Position numbers and translations under genes: made by a program. A stretch of 64,000 bases of DNA, from the NCBI RefSeq assembly GCF_900103455.1, contig NZ_FNHI01000007.1:124001-188000 (forward strand). Reading direction: 5' to 3'. How positions within the stretch are numbered: position 1 is the first letter of the stretch; each line of letters begins with the position of its first letter. The DNA comes from Streptomyces wuyuanensis (GTDB lineage Bacteria; Actinomycetota; Actinomycetes; Streptomycetales; Streptomycetaceae). Positions 35,792-44,699 of the stretch are shown one piece after another. Under the pieces are notes generated by a model that was given only the letters and a program-made list of their open reading frames with translations, searched no databases and was not told the origin of the DNA.

Positions 35792-38590
35792 TCAGGCAGC
35801 CCGCGTCCCCGGTCGCGGCGTGGACAGCGCGGAGCGAAGGTGTCGGCGGGAGGTGACGCCGAGTTTGGCGAACACGTTGCCGAGGTGCCACTCCACCGTG
35901 CGCGGGCTGATGAACAGCTGGGAGCCGATCTCGTGGTTGGTGTGCCCGTCCCCGGCCAGCCTGGCGATCTGGGCCTCCTGGCTGGTGAGTTCGGAGACGG
36001 CACCGGCCGTCCGCTTGCGCACGCTCTCCCCGGCCGCCATGAGCTCCCGGCGGGCGCGCTCGGCGAAGCCGTCGGCCCCGATGCGGCTGAACGCCTCGTA
36101 GGCGGCACTCAGCTCGGTACGGCTCTCCGGACGGCGGTTCCGGCGACGCAGCCATTCGCCGTACAGCAACCGGGCGCGGGCCAGATGGAGGGCGACACGG
36201 CAGTGGCCGAGGTGCTCGATCGACTCCCGGTAGAGCGCATCGGCGGCTGCGTCGTCGCTCAGCAGCGCACGCGCGGAGGCCTCCACGCCGAGGGCCCACT
36301 CGGTGCCGGCGGCGCGGGCGCGTTCGGTGAGTCCGGCCAGGGCGGCCTCCGCGGTCGCCGGCTGCCCGCGGCGATGAGCCGCCTCGATCAGTTCGGCCAG
36401 AGCCCAGCCGTGGAAGCCCAGATCCTCGTACTGACACGCGCTGGTCGCGGCGGCCAGCGCGGTGTCGTAGCGCCCGAGGCCGTTGTAGAGCACCGCGGTC
36501 GCGTAGTCCGCCAGGCCGAGCACGCGCCCCTCGCCCCGGGCACTCACCTCCTCGGCGACCGTCCCGATCAATTCCATTGCCCGCGACTCGTGTCCGCGCC
36601 AGGCGCCGAGCACCAGTGACGTGTACATCATGGGCACGCCGCCCATGGCCTCCGAGATCGCCGTCGCCTCGTCGATCAGGGTCTCCGCGGTGTCGAATTC
36701 ACCGGCGTGCACGCGGAAGCACGCCTCGTAGGTCAGTGCCATGGGGAGGACGGCGAGGGCGCCCGCCTCGCGGGCGATTCCGACGGCGCCCGTCGCCAGA
36801 TCGTGCCAGGCGTCGTCGTCCCACAGTTCGGCGGCGAGAGGTTCGGGCGTCACCCGGAACGCCAGCCACAGCCAGCGCCCGTCCGCACCCGTCACGCCCG
36901 CTCTCTGCTCCCGCCGGACGGCGTCCAGCGCACGCCGCAGTCCGTCGACGCCGGCGGCGTGGCCGTCGATGATCAGGCCGGTCATGCCGTCGAGGAGGAC
37001 GTCGACCATTCTCGGCGGCACCGGGGCCGGCGGGCCGGCGCGGGCCGTCTCGGCCACCGTCCGCTCCGCGGGCCCTTGGCTCAGCCGCCCGGCGAAGATC
37101 GCGGCGCCGGTCGCTTCCAGCAGCGTGTCACGGGCGAGGGCCGCGTCGAGGGGCGCCAGCCGGTTCGCGGCGTCGAGCAGGAGCCGGGGCGCGTCACCGC
37201 CGCGCACCTGGGAGAAGACCAGCCGGGCCCGCAGCCGCTCGAGGCGGGCGCGCTGCAGGTCGCCGAGCGGGCCGGACTCCGCGGTGGCGAGCAGGTCGTG
37301 GGCCTGTTCGGCCGCGCCGGCGTCGATCTCGTACTGGACGGCCGCCAGGACGCGCGTGACACGGCGCCCGGGGTCGGGGGTCAGTTCCGCCGCGCGCCGC
37401 AGGAACGAAGCCGCCGCGGCGGCTCCTCCCCTGCCCTGGGCCCGGTCCGCGGAGCGTTCCAGGTCGAGGGCGACGCTCTCGTCGGGCTCTGCTGCCGCGT
37501 GCGCACGGTGCCAGGCCCTGCGGTCTGGATCACGACGGGGGTCGGTGGCCTCCGCCAGCGCCCGGTGCGCCGCCCGGCGGTCCGGCGCGGACGCCGTCCG
37601 GTAGACGGCCGCACGCACGAGGGGGTGGTGGAAACGGACCCTGGCGCCGAACTCGACGAGCCCGGCGCTCTCTGCGGCCGCCGCGGCGTCCTCCGGAATG
37701 CCCTGCAGCCCGGCGGCGCGCCTCAGCAGACACACGTCTCCGGTCGGCTCGGCCGCTGCGGTCAGCAGCAGCCGCCGGCCGTCCTGCGAAAGCGACTGGA
37801 ACTGCCGGTGTACGGCGTTCTCGATACGGCCCGCCAGAGGCCGTCTGTCGGGGACCCAGAATCCGCCCGCCAGTTCTGCGGGGGCGAGGAGGCGCGGCAG
37901 TTGCAGCAGGGCCATCGGGTTGCCGTGGGCCTCGGCGACGATGCGGTCCCGGACCAGCGGGTCGAGCGGTGCGCGTACGGCGGAGGTGAGCAGCGTTCGA
38001 GCGTTGTGCTCGCTGAGCTCCTCGACGGTCAGTTCCGGCAGCCCGGTCAGCGCACGATCGTCATCGGACTCCCGCAGGGCGAAGACCAGTGCCACCGACT
38101 CGGCCTGCAGACGCCTGGCCACGAACGCCAGCACCTGAACGGATCCTTCGTCGAGCCACTGCGCGTCGTCGACGAGGCAGGCCAGCGGCTGATCCTCGGC
38201 GGCGCCCGCCAGCAGACCGAGCACGGCCAGACCTACGAGGAACCGGTTCGGTGCGTTGCCCTCCTTCAGCCCGAACGCGACCGAGAGGGCATCGCGCTGC
38301 GGCCCGGGCAGGCGATCGAGTTCGTCCAGGAGGGGTGCGCAGAGCTGGTGGAGGCTCGCGAAGGGGAGCTCCATCTCGGATTCGATGCCTGCGACGCCGA
38401 TGGTACGAAAGCCGGTCGCCCGGTGCTCGGCGTACTCCAGCAGCGCGGTTTTGCCGATGCCCGGCTCACCGCGGAGGACCAGGACGGCGCTGGTGCCCGA
38501 GCGCGCCTCGGCCAGCGCCCGGTCCAGCGCCGCCTTCTCGTGCTCCCGGCCGCGCAGTCCCACCTGTGGGTCGCCGGCAGGCGCTCTCAT
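35792..38590 (-). CDS. Large ATP-binding LuxR-family regulator (LAL/MalT-like)
   Basis: A 932-residue regulator. The N-terminus is an AAA/NB-type ATPase with Walker A LRGEPGIGKTAL (40-50) and Walker B LACLVDDAQWLD. A long helical middle of TPR-like repeats follows. The C-terminal LuxR helix-turn-helix (about 865-920) reads LTSQEAQIARLAGDGHTNHEIGSQLF and SPRTVEWHLGNVFAKL. LAL regulators activate nearby pathway genes; the target is likely the divergent epoxide hydrolase gene or others in the region. ATG at 38590 starts just before GLRGREHE, the normal LAL beginning. Confidence 0.88.
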   Translation of the reverse strand: MRAPAGDPQVGLRGREHEKAALDRALAEARSGTSAVLVLRGEPGIGKTALLEYAEHRATGFRTIGVAGIESEMELPFASLHQLCAPLLDELDRLPGPQRDALSVAFGLKEGNAPNRFLVGLAVLGLLAGAAEDQPLACLVDDAQWLDEGSVQVLAFVARRLQAESVALVFALRESDDDRALTGLPELTVEELSEHNARTLLTSAVRAPLDPLVRDRIVAEAHGNPMALLQLPRLLAPAELAGGFWVPDRRPLAGRIENAVHRQFQSLSQDGRRLLLTAAAEPTGDVCLLRRAAGLQGIPEDAAAAAESAGLVEFGARVRFHHPLVRAAVYRTASAPDRRAAHRALAEATDPRRDPDRRAWHRAHAAAEPDESVALDLERSADRAQGRGGAAAAASFLRRAAELTPDPGRRVTRVLAAVQYEIDAGAAEQAHDLLATAESGPLGDLQRARLERLRARLVFSQVRGGDAPRLLLDAANRLAPLDAALARDTLLEATGAAIFAGRLSQGPAERTVAETARAGPPAPVPPRMVDVLLDGMTGLIIDGHAAGVDGLRRALDAVRREQRAGVTGADGRWLWLAFRVTPEPLAAELWDDDAWHDLATGAVGIAREAGALAVLPMALTYEACFRVHAGEFDTAETLIDEATAISEAMGGVPMMYTSLVLGAWRGHESRAMELIGTVAEEVSARGEGRVLGLADYATAVLYNGLGRYDTALAAATSACQYEDLGFHGWALAELIEAAHRRGQPATAEAALAGLTERARAAGTEWALGVEASARALLSDDAAADALYRESIEHLGHCRVALHLARARLLYGEWLRRRNRRPESRTELSAAYEAFSRIGADGFAERARRELMAAGESVRKRTAGAVSELTSQEAQIARLAGDGHTNHEIGSQLFISPRTVEWHLGNVFAKLGVTSRRHLRSALSTPRPGTRAA

Positions 38591-38812
38591 GCTTCGACTT
38601 TCCGGTCGGCTGCTCGCTGCGTGTGCGACCGACGGTGAAGCCCGGGTCGTGACGGGGAGGGCTGCCTGCTGAGCCTCGTCGCGCCACTCCGGCGTGCACC
38701 GGCGGGCGAACACCCGGATCGACCGCTCGGCTGCGGAAAGCCGCTTCCCGACAGCCTGTCGCGATCGGCTCGCACTTAGCACATTTACCCATTTTCCCCC
38801 TTCCTTCAAAGA

Positions 38813-38875
38813 ACCGGACTCCTTCTCCGCATTGCGCACCCTTTCTCCGGAGGCGCGGACCCGTTCCCCGGAAGC
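38813..38875 (+). repeat. Three imperfect 21-bp direct repeats, possible activator sites
   Basis: Units at 38813-38833, 38834-38854 and 38855-38875 share a C-CACCC-TTCTCCGG-like core; the second and third are the closest pair. A 21-bp spacing is two helical turns, putting the units on one face of the DNA. Confidence 0.6.
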
Positions 38876-39007
38876 GCGGAACGGACGGAGCGTGAGCAGG
38901 GATCCCCGATCGGTGACGCCACTCCTCAACGCCCCTGGTCCGTCGTGCACCGGAGATCCCCGGCCCGGGACCGGACGCCGCACCCCGGGGGCGACCACGG
39001 GGTCGAC

Positions 39008-39027
39008 ACCCGGGGTTTTCCCCGGGT
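39008..39027 (+). promoter_or_regulatory. Hairpin in the epoxide hydrolase leader
   Basis: ACCCGGGG-TTTT-CCCCGGGT is a perfect 8-bp stem with a TTTT loop, flanked by GTCGAC on both sides. It lies about 75 bases before the start codon and could be an operator or an RNA structure. Confidence 0.45.
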
Positions 39028-39100
39028 CGACGCCCGCGCGGCGGAGCGACTGTGGTCGAGCAGGCGACACGAGGTCGCCCACCACACCAAGGAGACGTAC

Positions 39101-40300
39101 ATGTCCGTGACTCCCGGAACGACGGCGATACGCCCCTTCACCTTCGAGTTCTCCGACGCGGAGCTCGACGACCTGCGCGCACGCATCCTGGCGGCGCGGT
39201 GGCCCGAGAAGGAGACCGTCACCGATCAGTCGCAGGGCACCCAGCTCGCCACCATCCAGGAGCTCGCACGCTACTGGGCGACGGAGTACGACTGGCGCAA
39301 GGTCGAGGCGAAGCTGAAGGCCCTGCCCCACTTCATCACCGAGATCGACGGACTCGACATCCACTTCATCCACGTGCGCTCCAAGCACGAGGACGCGCTG
39401 CCGCTGATCGTCACGCACGGCTGGCCCGGCTCCGTCGTCGAGCAGCTGAAGATCGTCGAGCCGCTCACCGACCCCACCGCCCACGGCGGGGAGGCCTCCG
39501 ACGCCTTCCACCTGGTGATCCCGTCCATGCCGGGGTACGGCTTCTCCGGCAAGCCCACCACCACCGGCTGGGGACCCGAGCGCATCGCCCGTGCCTGGGG
39601 CGAACTGATGAAGCGCCTCGGCTACACCAGGTACGCCGCGCAGGGCGGCGACTGGGGCGCGGTGGTCACCGACACCATGGCCGTGCAGCGGCCCGAGGGC
39701 CTGATCGGCATCCACACCAACATGCCCAAGGTGGTTCCGCCCGCCATCGAGGCGGCGATCGTGGCCGGGAACCCGCTGCCGTCCGACGTCGTCCTCGCCA
39801 ACGACGAGGAGAAGGCGGCCGTCGAGCAGCTCGACTTCGTGTACCGGCACGTCTACTACGCCTACATGATGGGGTCGCGTCCGCAGTCGCTGACGGCCTT
39901 CGCGGACTCTCCCGTCGGTCTGGCGGCCTTCATGCTCGACCACGACCGGGACAGCCTGGCCCTGATCTCGCGTTCGTTCGCCGGGCAGCGCGAGGGCCTG
40001 ACCCGTGACGACGTCCTGGACAACATCACGCTGTTCTGGCTGACGAACACGGCGGTCTCCGCGGCGCGTCTCTACGCCGAGAACAAGTCCCCGTTCTTCG
40101 GCGCCAAGGGCGTCACCCTCCCGGTCGCCGTCAGTGTCTTCCCCGACGAGCTCTACCAGGCTCCGCTGAGCTGGGCGAAGCAGGCGTACCCGAACCTCGT
40201 CCACTACAACAGGCTCCCCAAGGGCGGCCACTTCGCGGCCTGGGAGCAGCCGGAGCTGTTCGTCCAGGAAGTCCGCACGGGCCTGCGGTCGCTCCGCTAG
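39101..40300 (+). CDS. Epoxide hydrolase (alpha/beta hydrolase, EHN domain)
   Basis: A 399-residue microsomal-type epoxide hydrolase. The N-terminal EHN domain spans about 10-110 (IRPFTFEFSDAELDDLRARI). The oxyanion motif is HGWPGS (106-111), the nucleophile D184 in QGGDWGAVV, and the catalytic His is in KGGHFAAWEQPELF near the C-terminus. It adds water to an epoxide to give a diol in the cytoplasm; natural substrate unknown. ATG at 39101 with AAGGAG seven bases upstream. Divergent from the LAL regulator and closed by a strong terminator. Confidence 0.9.
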   Translation: MSVTPGTTAIRPFTFEFSDAELDDLRARILAARWPEKETVTDQSQGTQLATIQELARYWATEYDWRKVEAKLKALPHFITEIDGLDIHFIHVRSKHEDALPLIVTHGWPGSVVEQLKIVEPLTDPTAHGGEASDAFHLVIPSMPGYGFSGKPTTTGWGPERIARAWGELMKRLGYTRYAAQGGDWGAVVTDTMAVQRPEGLIGIHTNMPKVVPPAIEAAIVAGNPLPSDVVLANDEEKAAVEQLDFVYRHVYYAYMMGSRPQSLTAFADSPVGLAAFMLDHDRDSLALISRSFAGQREGLTRDDVLDNITLFWLTNTAVSAARLYAENKSPFFGAKGVTLPVAVSVFPDELYQAPLSWAKQAYPNLVHYNRLPKGGHFAAWEQPELFVQEVRTGLRSLR

Positions 40301-40351
40301 GCGCCTCCGCCAGGTGCACGGGGCACGGCCCCACTGAGCCGGGCGAAGCCA

Positions 40352-40391
40352 CCGGGGGACGAGCGGGCCCGAAGGCCCGCTCGTCCCCCGG
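40352..40391. terminator. Bidirectional terminator between convergent genes
   Basis: A perfect 18-bp stem (40352-40369 with 40374-40391) closes a CGAA tetraloop. It sits midway between the stops of the epoxide hydrolase and the flavoprotein gene and can serve both. Confidence 0.85.
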
Positions 40392-40447
40392 CACGCCGAC
40401 AAGGCGCGTGGAGAGACCGGCGGTGCCGACCGATCATCGGTACGTGT

Positions 40448-41068
40448 TCAGGGAGCCGGCCTCGCCGTGAGCAGTTCGAGCGCCTCCTCCCAGCGGAACA
40501 CGTCGGCGCCGCCGGTCTCCGGCTGCGCCGACGGCTCGTGGGAACCGATCCGTACGCCCATGCCCCGCAGCCGCTCCAGGCTCTGGCGGTACGCGGGGTG
40601 GGCGGCCTGTGCCGCGTTCAGGCACGGCAGCACGGCTATCGGGACGCCCGAGCCGTACGCCTCGCAGAGGATGCCCAGGGCGAGGGTGTCGGAGATCCCG
40701 GCCGCCCACTTGTTGATGGTGTTGAAGGTGGCCGGGGCGACCGCTATCGCGTCCGGAGGAGGCAGCGGGCGGGGGTCGCCGGGCCGCCGCCAGGCCGAAC
40801 GGATCGGGAAGCCGGTCTGGGCCTCGACCGCGTTCCGGTCGATGAAGTCCAGTCCCTGCGGAGTGGCGACCACCCCGACGTCCCAGTTCCGCTCCTGCGC
40901 CGCGGTGATGAGCTTGCCGACGCCGCCCGCGATCCCCGCGGCGCAGACGACGACGTAGAGGAACGGCTTCCCGCCGGACCCGGACGGTCCGCCGGTGCCC
41001 GGCCGTCGGGGCCGGCCGGACGGCACGGGCGGCACAGGTTCTCTGGAGTTGTTCGGCTGCTGGCTCAC
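40448..41068 (-). CDS. Flavoprotein (PPC decarboxylase/UbiX-like fold)
   Basis: A 206-residue protein of the homo-oligomeric flavin-containing Cys decarboxylase (HFCD) superfamily. After a Pro/Gly-rich leader of about 35 residues comes LYVVVCAAGIAGGVGKLI, then VGVVATPQGLDFID and the flavin-binding AVAPATFNTINKWAAGISDTLA. The reaction is not known; related enzymes decarboxylate peptidyl-Cys or phosphopantothenoylcysteine. GTG at 41068 after GGGGGA. It is probably downstream of the MFS exporter gene, 192 bases away on the same strand. Confidence 0.8.
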   Translation of the reverse strand: MSQQPNNSREPVPPVPSGRPRRPGTGGPSGSGGKPFLYVVVCAAGIAGGVGKLITAAQERNWDVGVVATPQGLDFIDRNAVEAQTGFPIRSAWRRPGDPRPLPPPDAIAVAPATFNTINKWAAGISDTLALGILCEAYGSGVPIAVLPCLNAAQAAHPAYRQSLERLRGMGVRIGSHEPSAQPETGGADVFRWEEALELLTARPAP

Positions 41069-41260
41069 GTCGGTCCCCCGGTCGGCGGCTGAGGCGGTGC
41101 GCACAGGCAGGGTATGCGCACCGGCTCCCGGGCGGACGCGCCCGTACGGGACGTGGGCCGAGGCACGTCCGCCGGAACGGCTGCCGCAGGCGGATGCGGC
41201 TGCCCGCCGGGCTCGGCACGCTCCCGGCGGCGGGAACACCGCGTGGCACGGCCGGACGCG

Positions 41261-42658
41261 TCAGACCGTCCTGTCCCGCTCCCTCGGGTCCGGTGGCTCC
41301 GGCAACTCCACTGCCGCCGGTGCTTCCCGGGCTTCCGGTGCCTCCGGGGCCTCCAGTGCCTGCGGTGCCTGCGGTGGCGGCCGAGATGCCGTACCCGCCG
41401 AGCCGGGTCGGGTCCCGTTCCCGTCTCCGGCTGCCTGCGGGTCCGGGCCCCGGGCGGCGGCACCCCTGGCCGTCGCACGCTCGACCAGCAGCGCCGCGAT
41501 CGCCGCGAGCAGCGACATCAGGCCGCCCACGACGAGCCCGGAGCGGGCTCCGAAGCGCTCGGCGAGCCAGCCGGTCCCCAGTGCGCCGAACGGGGTGGAC
41601 CCCTGGACGATCAAGGTGTAGAGCGCCATGACCCGGCCGCGGTAGCGAGGGTCGCTGCCCAGCTGGATGCGGTGGTTCGCCGCCTGCACGAAGTAGATCG
41701 AGGCGAAGCCGGTGAGCGAGAGCAGCACCATGGCGGCCATGAAACCCGGCGACCATCCGGCAACCGTCTCCAGCACCCCGAACAGGAGCGCCGACACGAC
41801 CACGGTCCGCCCGGACGGGCGGCCTCGGCGCGCGGTGGTGACGAGCGCGGCCACGAGCGAGCCGGCGGCGAACGCCGTGGTCAGCAACCCAAAGGCATCC
41901 GCGTCCGCCCCGAAGACGGTCTTCGCCAGCAGCGGGAGGGTGAGCTGGAAGTTCAGCCCGCACAGTCCGACGACGGCGAGCAGCGCCAGCGGCAGCACCA
42001 GGTCCGGCCGGGCCAGCACATGACGCAGCCCGTCCACGATCCTCGCCCGGCTCTCGGGGGCGCTTCGATGGAGCTCCTGTGGACGCATCATGCGCAGCGC
42101 CACCACCGTGGCCAGATAGCTCGCCGCATTCAGCAGCATCACCCAGCCCGTGCCGAGGGCTGCGATCATCAGCCCGGCCAGAGCCGGCCCGACGACACGG
42201 GCGGTGCTGAAGTACGCGGCGCTCAGTGCCGACGCGTTCGGCAGCAGTTCCGCGCCGACCATCTCGCTGACGAACGAAACCCGGGCGGGCACCTCGACCG
42301 CGTTGACGACGCCGAGACCCAGCGCGAACAGGCCGATGTGCCACAGGCGCACCGCCCCGCTCAGCACGAGGGCGGCGAGCACGAGGGCGAGGACCGCCGA
42401 GATCGCGTTGGCCACCGTCAGCAGGAGCCGCTTGTCGTGGCGATCCGCCAGGCGCCCGCCGAAGAGGGTGAGGAGGAGCAACGGGGCGAACTGCAGGGCC
42501 GTCACGACCCCGAGCGCTCCGGCGGAGTCGTCCGTCAGGGCGAGAACCAGCCAGTCCTGGGCGACGATCATCATCCAGGTACCGGCCACGGACACGACCT
42601 GGCCTGCGGCGAAGAGCCGGAAGTTGCGTACCGCCAGCGAGCGGAACGGGCCCGTCAC
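41261..42658 (-). CDS. MFS transporter (EntS/MFS_3-type exporter)
   Basis: A 465-residue major facilitator with 12 predicted helices in residues 1-400. It starts RNFRLFAAGQVVSVAGTWMM, typical of the enterobactin-exporter-like MFS_3 group, and has the loop 2-3 motif GGRLADRHDKRLLL. The last 55 residues are a Pro/Glu/Ala repeat (LEAPEAPEAREAP) encoded by 9-bp repeats. Substrate unknown. GTG start, three bases from the hydrolase gene stop, so the two are co-transcribed. Confidence 0.87.
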   Translation of the reverse strand: MTGPFRSLAVRNFRLFAAGQVVSVAGTWMMIVAQDWLVLALTDDSAGALGVVTALQFAPLLLLTLFGGRLADRHDKRLLLTVANAISAVLALVLAALVLSGAVRLWHIGLFALGLGVVNAVEVPARVSFVSEMVGAELLPNASALSAAYFSTARVVGPALAGLMIAALGTGWVMLLNAASYLATVVALRMMRPQELHRSAPESRARIVDGLRHVLARPDLVLPLALLAVVGLCGLNFQLTLPLLAKTVFGADADAFGLLTTAFAAGSLVAALVTTARRGRPSGRTVVVSALLFGVLETVAGWSPGFMAAMVLLSLTGFASIYFVQAANHRIQLGSDPRYRGRVMALYTLIVQGSTPFGALGTGWLAERFGARSGLVVGGLMSLLAAIAALLVERATARGAAARGPDPQAAGDGNGTRPGSAGTASRPPPQAPQALEAPEAPEAREAPAAVELPEPPDPRERDRTV

Positions 42659-42661
42659 GGA

Positions 42662-43573
42662 TCAGACCGCCGCCGCGTGCGGCTCGGGTGGCGCGCCGGA
42701 CGCGTCCGGGCCGGCGCCGGCGGACTGCAGGCACTCCTCAAGGAAGCCCAGAGCCCGCAGGTGGTAGGCGCGGGCCGCCCACCCGAGGCTGATGTTGTGC
42801 CCCGCCCCCGGCAGCCGGTCCACCACGATCCGTGCCGCTCCGAGCTGTGCCGTCAGCTCGGAGACGGACTCCTCGTCGTGGCGCCACCACGCCTCGAACT
42901 CGGCGAAGGTCAGCCGGACCGGGACGCGTACGTCCGCGGCGACGGCCGGGAACTCCTCGGGCCAGCGGGCCGCTTCGGCGCGCTCCCGCGCCGGCATCCG
43001 GGCCACGACCGAGGCGGCGGCGGTGAAGGTCTCGGGCGGGTACAGACTGAGCGGCCCCCAGTTCAGCCTGCGGCTTCCGTGGGCGCCCTCGTCGGGCAGT
43101 TCCTCCGGGGCGACATCGTAGCGGTGGCCGCAGCCGGAGATGTCCAGCCCGAGCAGCAGGTCGTGGACGGCCCGCGCGGCCGCCGTCAGCGCGAGCTTGC
43201 CGCCGTAGGAGTGCGCGAGCAGGAACAGGCCGGCGCCGAAAGGGTGGACGGAGGTGAAGCCGTTCAGCGCGGCACTCAGCGACGCGGCCTGCTCTGCGAG
43301 GGTCTGGCCCTCCGGCAGCCGTTCGGCGGAGGCTCCGTAGCCGGGGCGGTCCAGGGCGAGGACCGTGTAGCCCAGGCGGGCGCCCAGGGTGAGCAGTGAC
43401 AGGCCCGGGTCCGCCTGGCCGTCGAAGTACCCGGCGTTCATGCCCCCGCCGTGCAGGGCGACGACCGTGGCGCGCGGGGTACCCACGGGGACCGCCAGCA
43501 GGGCGGAGAGCGGCAGACCGTCGGCGTCCAGGGTGATGCGCCGCACTCCGCGGGAGTTGAGGGGACGGGACAT
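42662..43573 (-). CDS. Alpha/beta hydrolase
   Basis: A 303-residue alpha/beta hydrolase. The oxyanion segment is VVALHGGGMNAGYF, the nucleophile serine sits in LLAHSYGGKLAL, and the catalytic His is probably in RLPGAGHNISLG near residue 270. No signal peptide, so it acts in the cytoplasm; substrate unknown. ATG at 43573 with GAGGAG eight bases upstream. An upstream in-frame reading frame exists but is low complexity. First gene of a unit with the MFS exporter. Confidence 0.87.
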   Translation of the reverse strand: MSRPLNSRGVRRITLDADGLPLSALLAVPVGTPRATVVALHGGGMNAGYFDGQADPGLSLLTLGARLGYTVLALDRPGYGASAERLPEGQTLAEQAASLSAALNGFTSVHPFGAGLFLLAHSYGGKLALTAAARAVHDLLLGLDISGCGHRYDVAPEELPDEGAHGSRRLNWGPLSLYPPETFTAAASVVARMPARERAEAARWPEEFPAVAADVRVPVRLTFAEFEAWWRHDEESVSELTAQLGAARIVVDRLPGAGHNISLGWAARAYHLRALGFLEECLQSAGAGPDASGAPPEPHAAAV

Positions 43574-43643
43574 GGCTGCTCCTCGGAAGGATCGGCGTAC
43601 GGGACGGGGCGTCGGGCTTGCTCGGCGCCTCACGGGGCGGCGT

Positions 43644-43697
43644 GCGGCGGGCCTTCCCGTCGCGGCGGGCCTTCCCGTCGTGACGGGCCTTCCCGTC
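43644..43697 (+). repeat. Three tandem copies of an 18-bp repeat
   Basis: GCGGCGGGCCTTCCCGTC is perfect at 43644-43661 and 43662-43679; the third copy at 43680-43697 begins GTGAC and is otherwise identical. Confidence 0.9.
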
Positions 43698-43756
43698 GTG
43701 GCAGCCACGCTCCACGACGGGTCACGGGCCCGGGTACGCCGAGGACCACCGGTGCG

Positions 43757-43812
43757 GTTCCGCGGTACGCCTCGGGGGTCGCTCCGCGGTACGCCTCGGC
43801 GGTGGCTCCGCC
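43757..43812 (+). repeat. Two and a third copies of a 24-bp repeat
   Basis: Units at 43757-43780 and 43781-43804, sharing the core CTCCGCGGTACGCCTCGG-GGT, with a partial third unit to 43812. Confidence 0.85.
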
Positions 43813-44112
43813 ATGGGGCACTGGCGCGGAGCCGTGCCGGAGTGCGGGGCGCCGGTGTCGGGTGCGGACAGGAAAGAGCACGAGACGACCGTATGCGCAT
43901 CCCTGTTCACGGCACCGTCACCACGGCACGGCCACGGCGGGGCGCCTCACCCGCTCGGCGCAGTGCGGGCCCCCGGGTGGCGATCGGAGCCCCCTCCGGG
44001 CGGCGGCGCACGTGGCTTGTCCGGCTCGGGTGGGTATGCAACACGGGGTAACATGCGGGGCTTTGGGGTCCGGAAGGACCCGTTGGGGACACGAGCGCAG
44101 GAGGAACGACAC

Positions 44113-44604
44113 ATGGCGCCCACTCCCCGGCCAGGCGTGCTCGCACTGCTGACCGAGCTGACCGGCGATCTGCCCCCGGACCGGGCCGGCGCGCTCTGGC
44201 GCCTGGCGGAGGAGTCACGGCAGCTCGACGCGAACGTGGTGCGGCTGCCCGCCGGTGGCCGGATCGCCGGTCATGTGGAACCCGACCTGGACGTGCTGCT
44301 GTACGTGGCCGAGGGTGGCGGAGTGCTCGAACTGGAGGGCCGGCCACAGGACGTGGTCGCAGGCTCTGTGGTCTGGCTGCCGCGGGGCAGCCGGCGGGCG
44401 TTGCGCGCGGGCCCCGAGGGCCTGGTGCAGCTGAGCGTGCACCGTCGGCGTCCCGGGCTCGCCATCAAGACGGCCGCGGCGACGGCCGAGGGGGGCGAAG
44501 CCGCCTGTCTGCTGGACCGGGTCTGCACGGAGTGCGGTCGCCTGGCGGCCGAGTCCGACGCCCGGTACTGCAGTCGGTGCGGCGAGGAGCTGCCCGGCCG
44601 CTGA
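44113..44604 (+). CDS. Cupin-domain protein with C-terminal zinc ribbon
   Basis: A 163-residue protein. Residues 40-110 are a cupin beta-barrel (VVRLPAGGRIAGHVEPDLDVLLYVAEGGGVLELEG), with HVEP in place of the full metal-binding HxHxxxxE set, so enzymatic activity is doubtful. The C-terminus is a zinc ribbon: CTECG...CSRCGEEL (about 138-159). This could be a small-molecule sensor or a chaperone-like protein; function unknown. ATG at 44113 preceded by AGGAGGAAC. Confidence 0.8.
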   Translation: MAPTPRPGVLALLTELTGDLPPDRAGALWRLAEESRQLDANVVRLPAGGRIAGHVEPDLDVLLYVAEGGGVLELEGRPQDVVAGSVVWLPRGSRRALRAGPEGLVQLSVHRRRPGLAIKTAAATAEGGEAACLLDRVCTECGRLAAESDARYCSRCGEELPGR

Positions 44605-44625
44605 TCCGCTCCGGAAGCAGGCGGC

Positions 44626-44683
44626 CCGCGGGCCTCACCGGCCCGGGACCGGGCGTCACCGCGCGCGGGCCTCACCGGCCCGG
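44626..44683 (+). repeat. 21-bp direct repeat between convergent genes
   Basis: CGCGGGCCTCACCGGCCCGGG occurs exactly at 44626-44646 and 44663-44683 (period 37). Each copy can fold into a small GGGCC/GGCCC hairpin, so the pair may help end transcription on both sides. Confidence 0.7.
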
Positions 44684-44699
44684 GCGCGTCGAATTCGCG

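Larger units (their letters stand above)
38591..39100. promoter_or_regulatory. Divergent control region between LAL regulator and epoxide hydrolase
   Basis: No gene in these 510 bases. Three imperfect 21-bp direct repeats (38813-38875) and a hairpin near the epoxide hydrolase start (39008-39027) stand out. An AT-richer patch at 38770-38815 (GCACATTTACCCATTTTCC) could hold promoter elements. Confidence 0.5.
43574..44112. other. Gene-free divergent region with minisatellites
   Basis: No credible gene in these 539 bases between the divergent hydrolase and cupin genes. Two short tandem arrays (18-bp and 24-bp units) occupy 43644-43804; the rest should carry the two promoters, which I cannot place with confidence. 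Confidence 0.6.

Noticed and set aside
38591..40402. Upstream extension of the LAL regulator
   Set aside because: It would run antisense through the whole epoxide hydrolase gene; the normal LAL N-terminus begins at 38590.
43644..43812. Possible CRISPR array
   Set aside because: Units are directly adjacent with no unique spacers and there are no cas genes.
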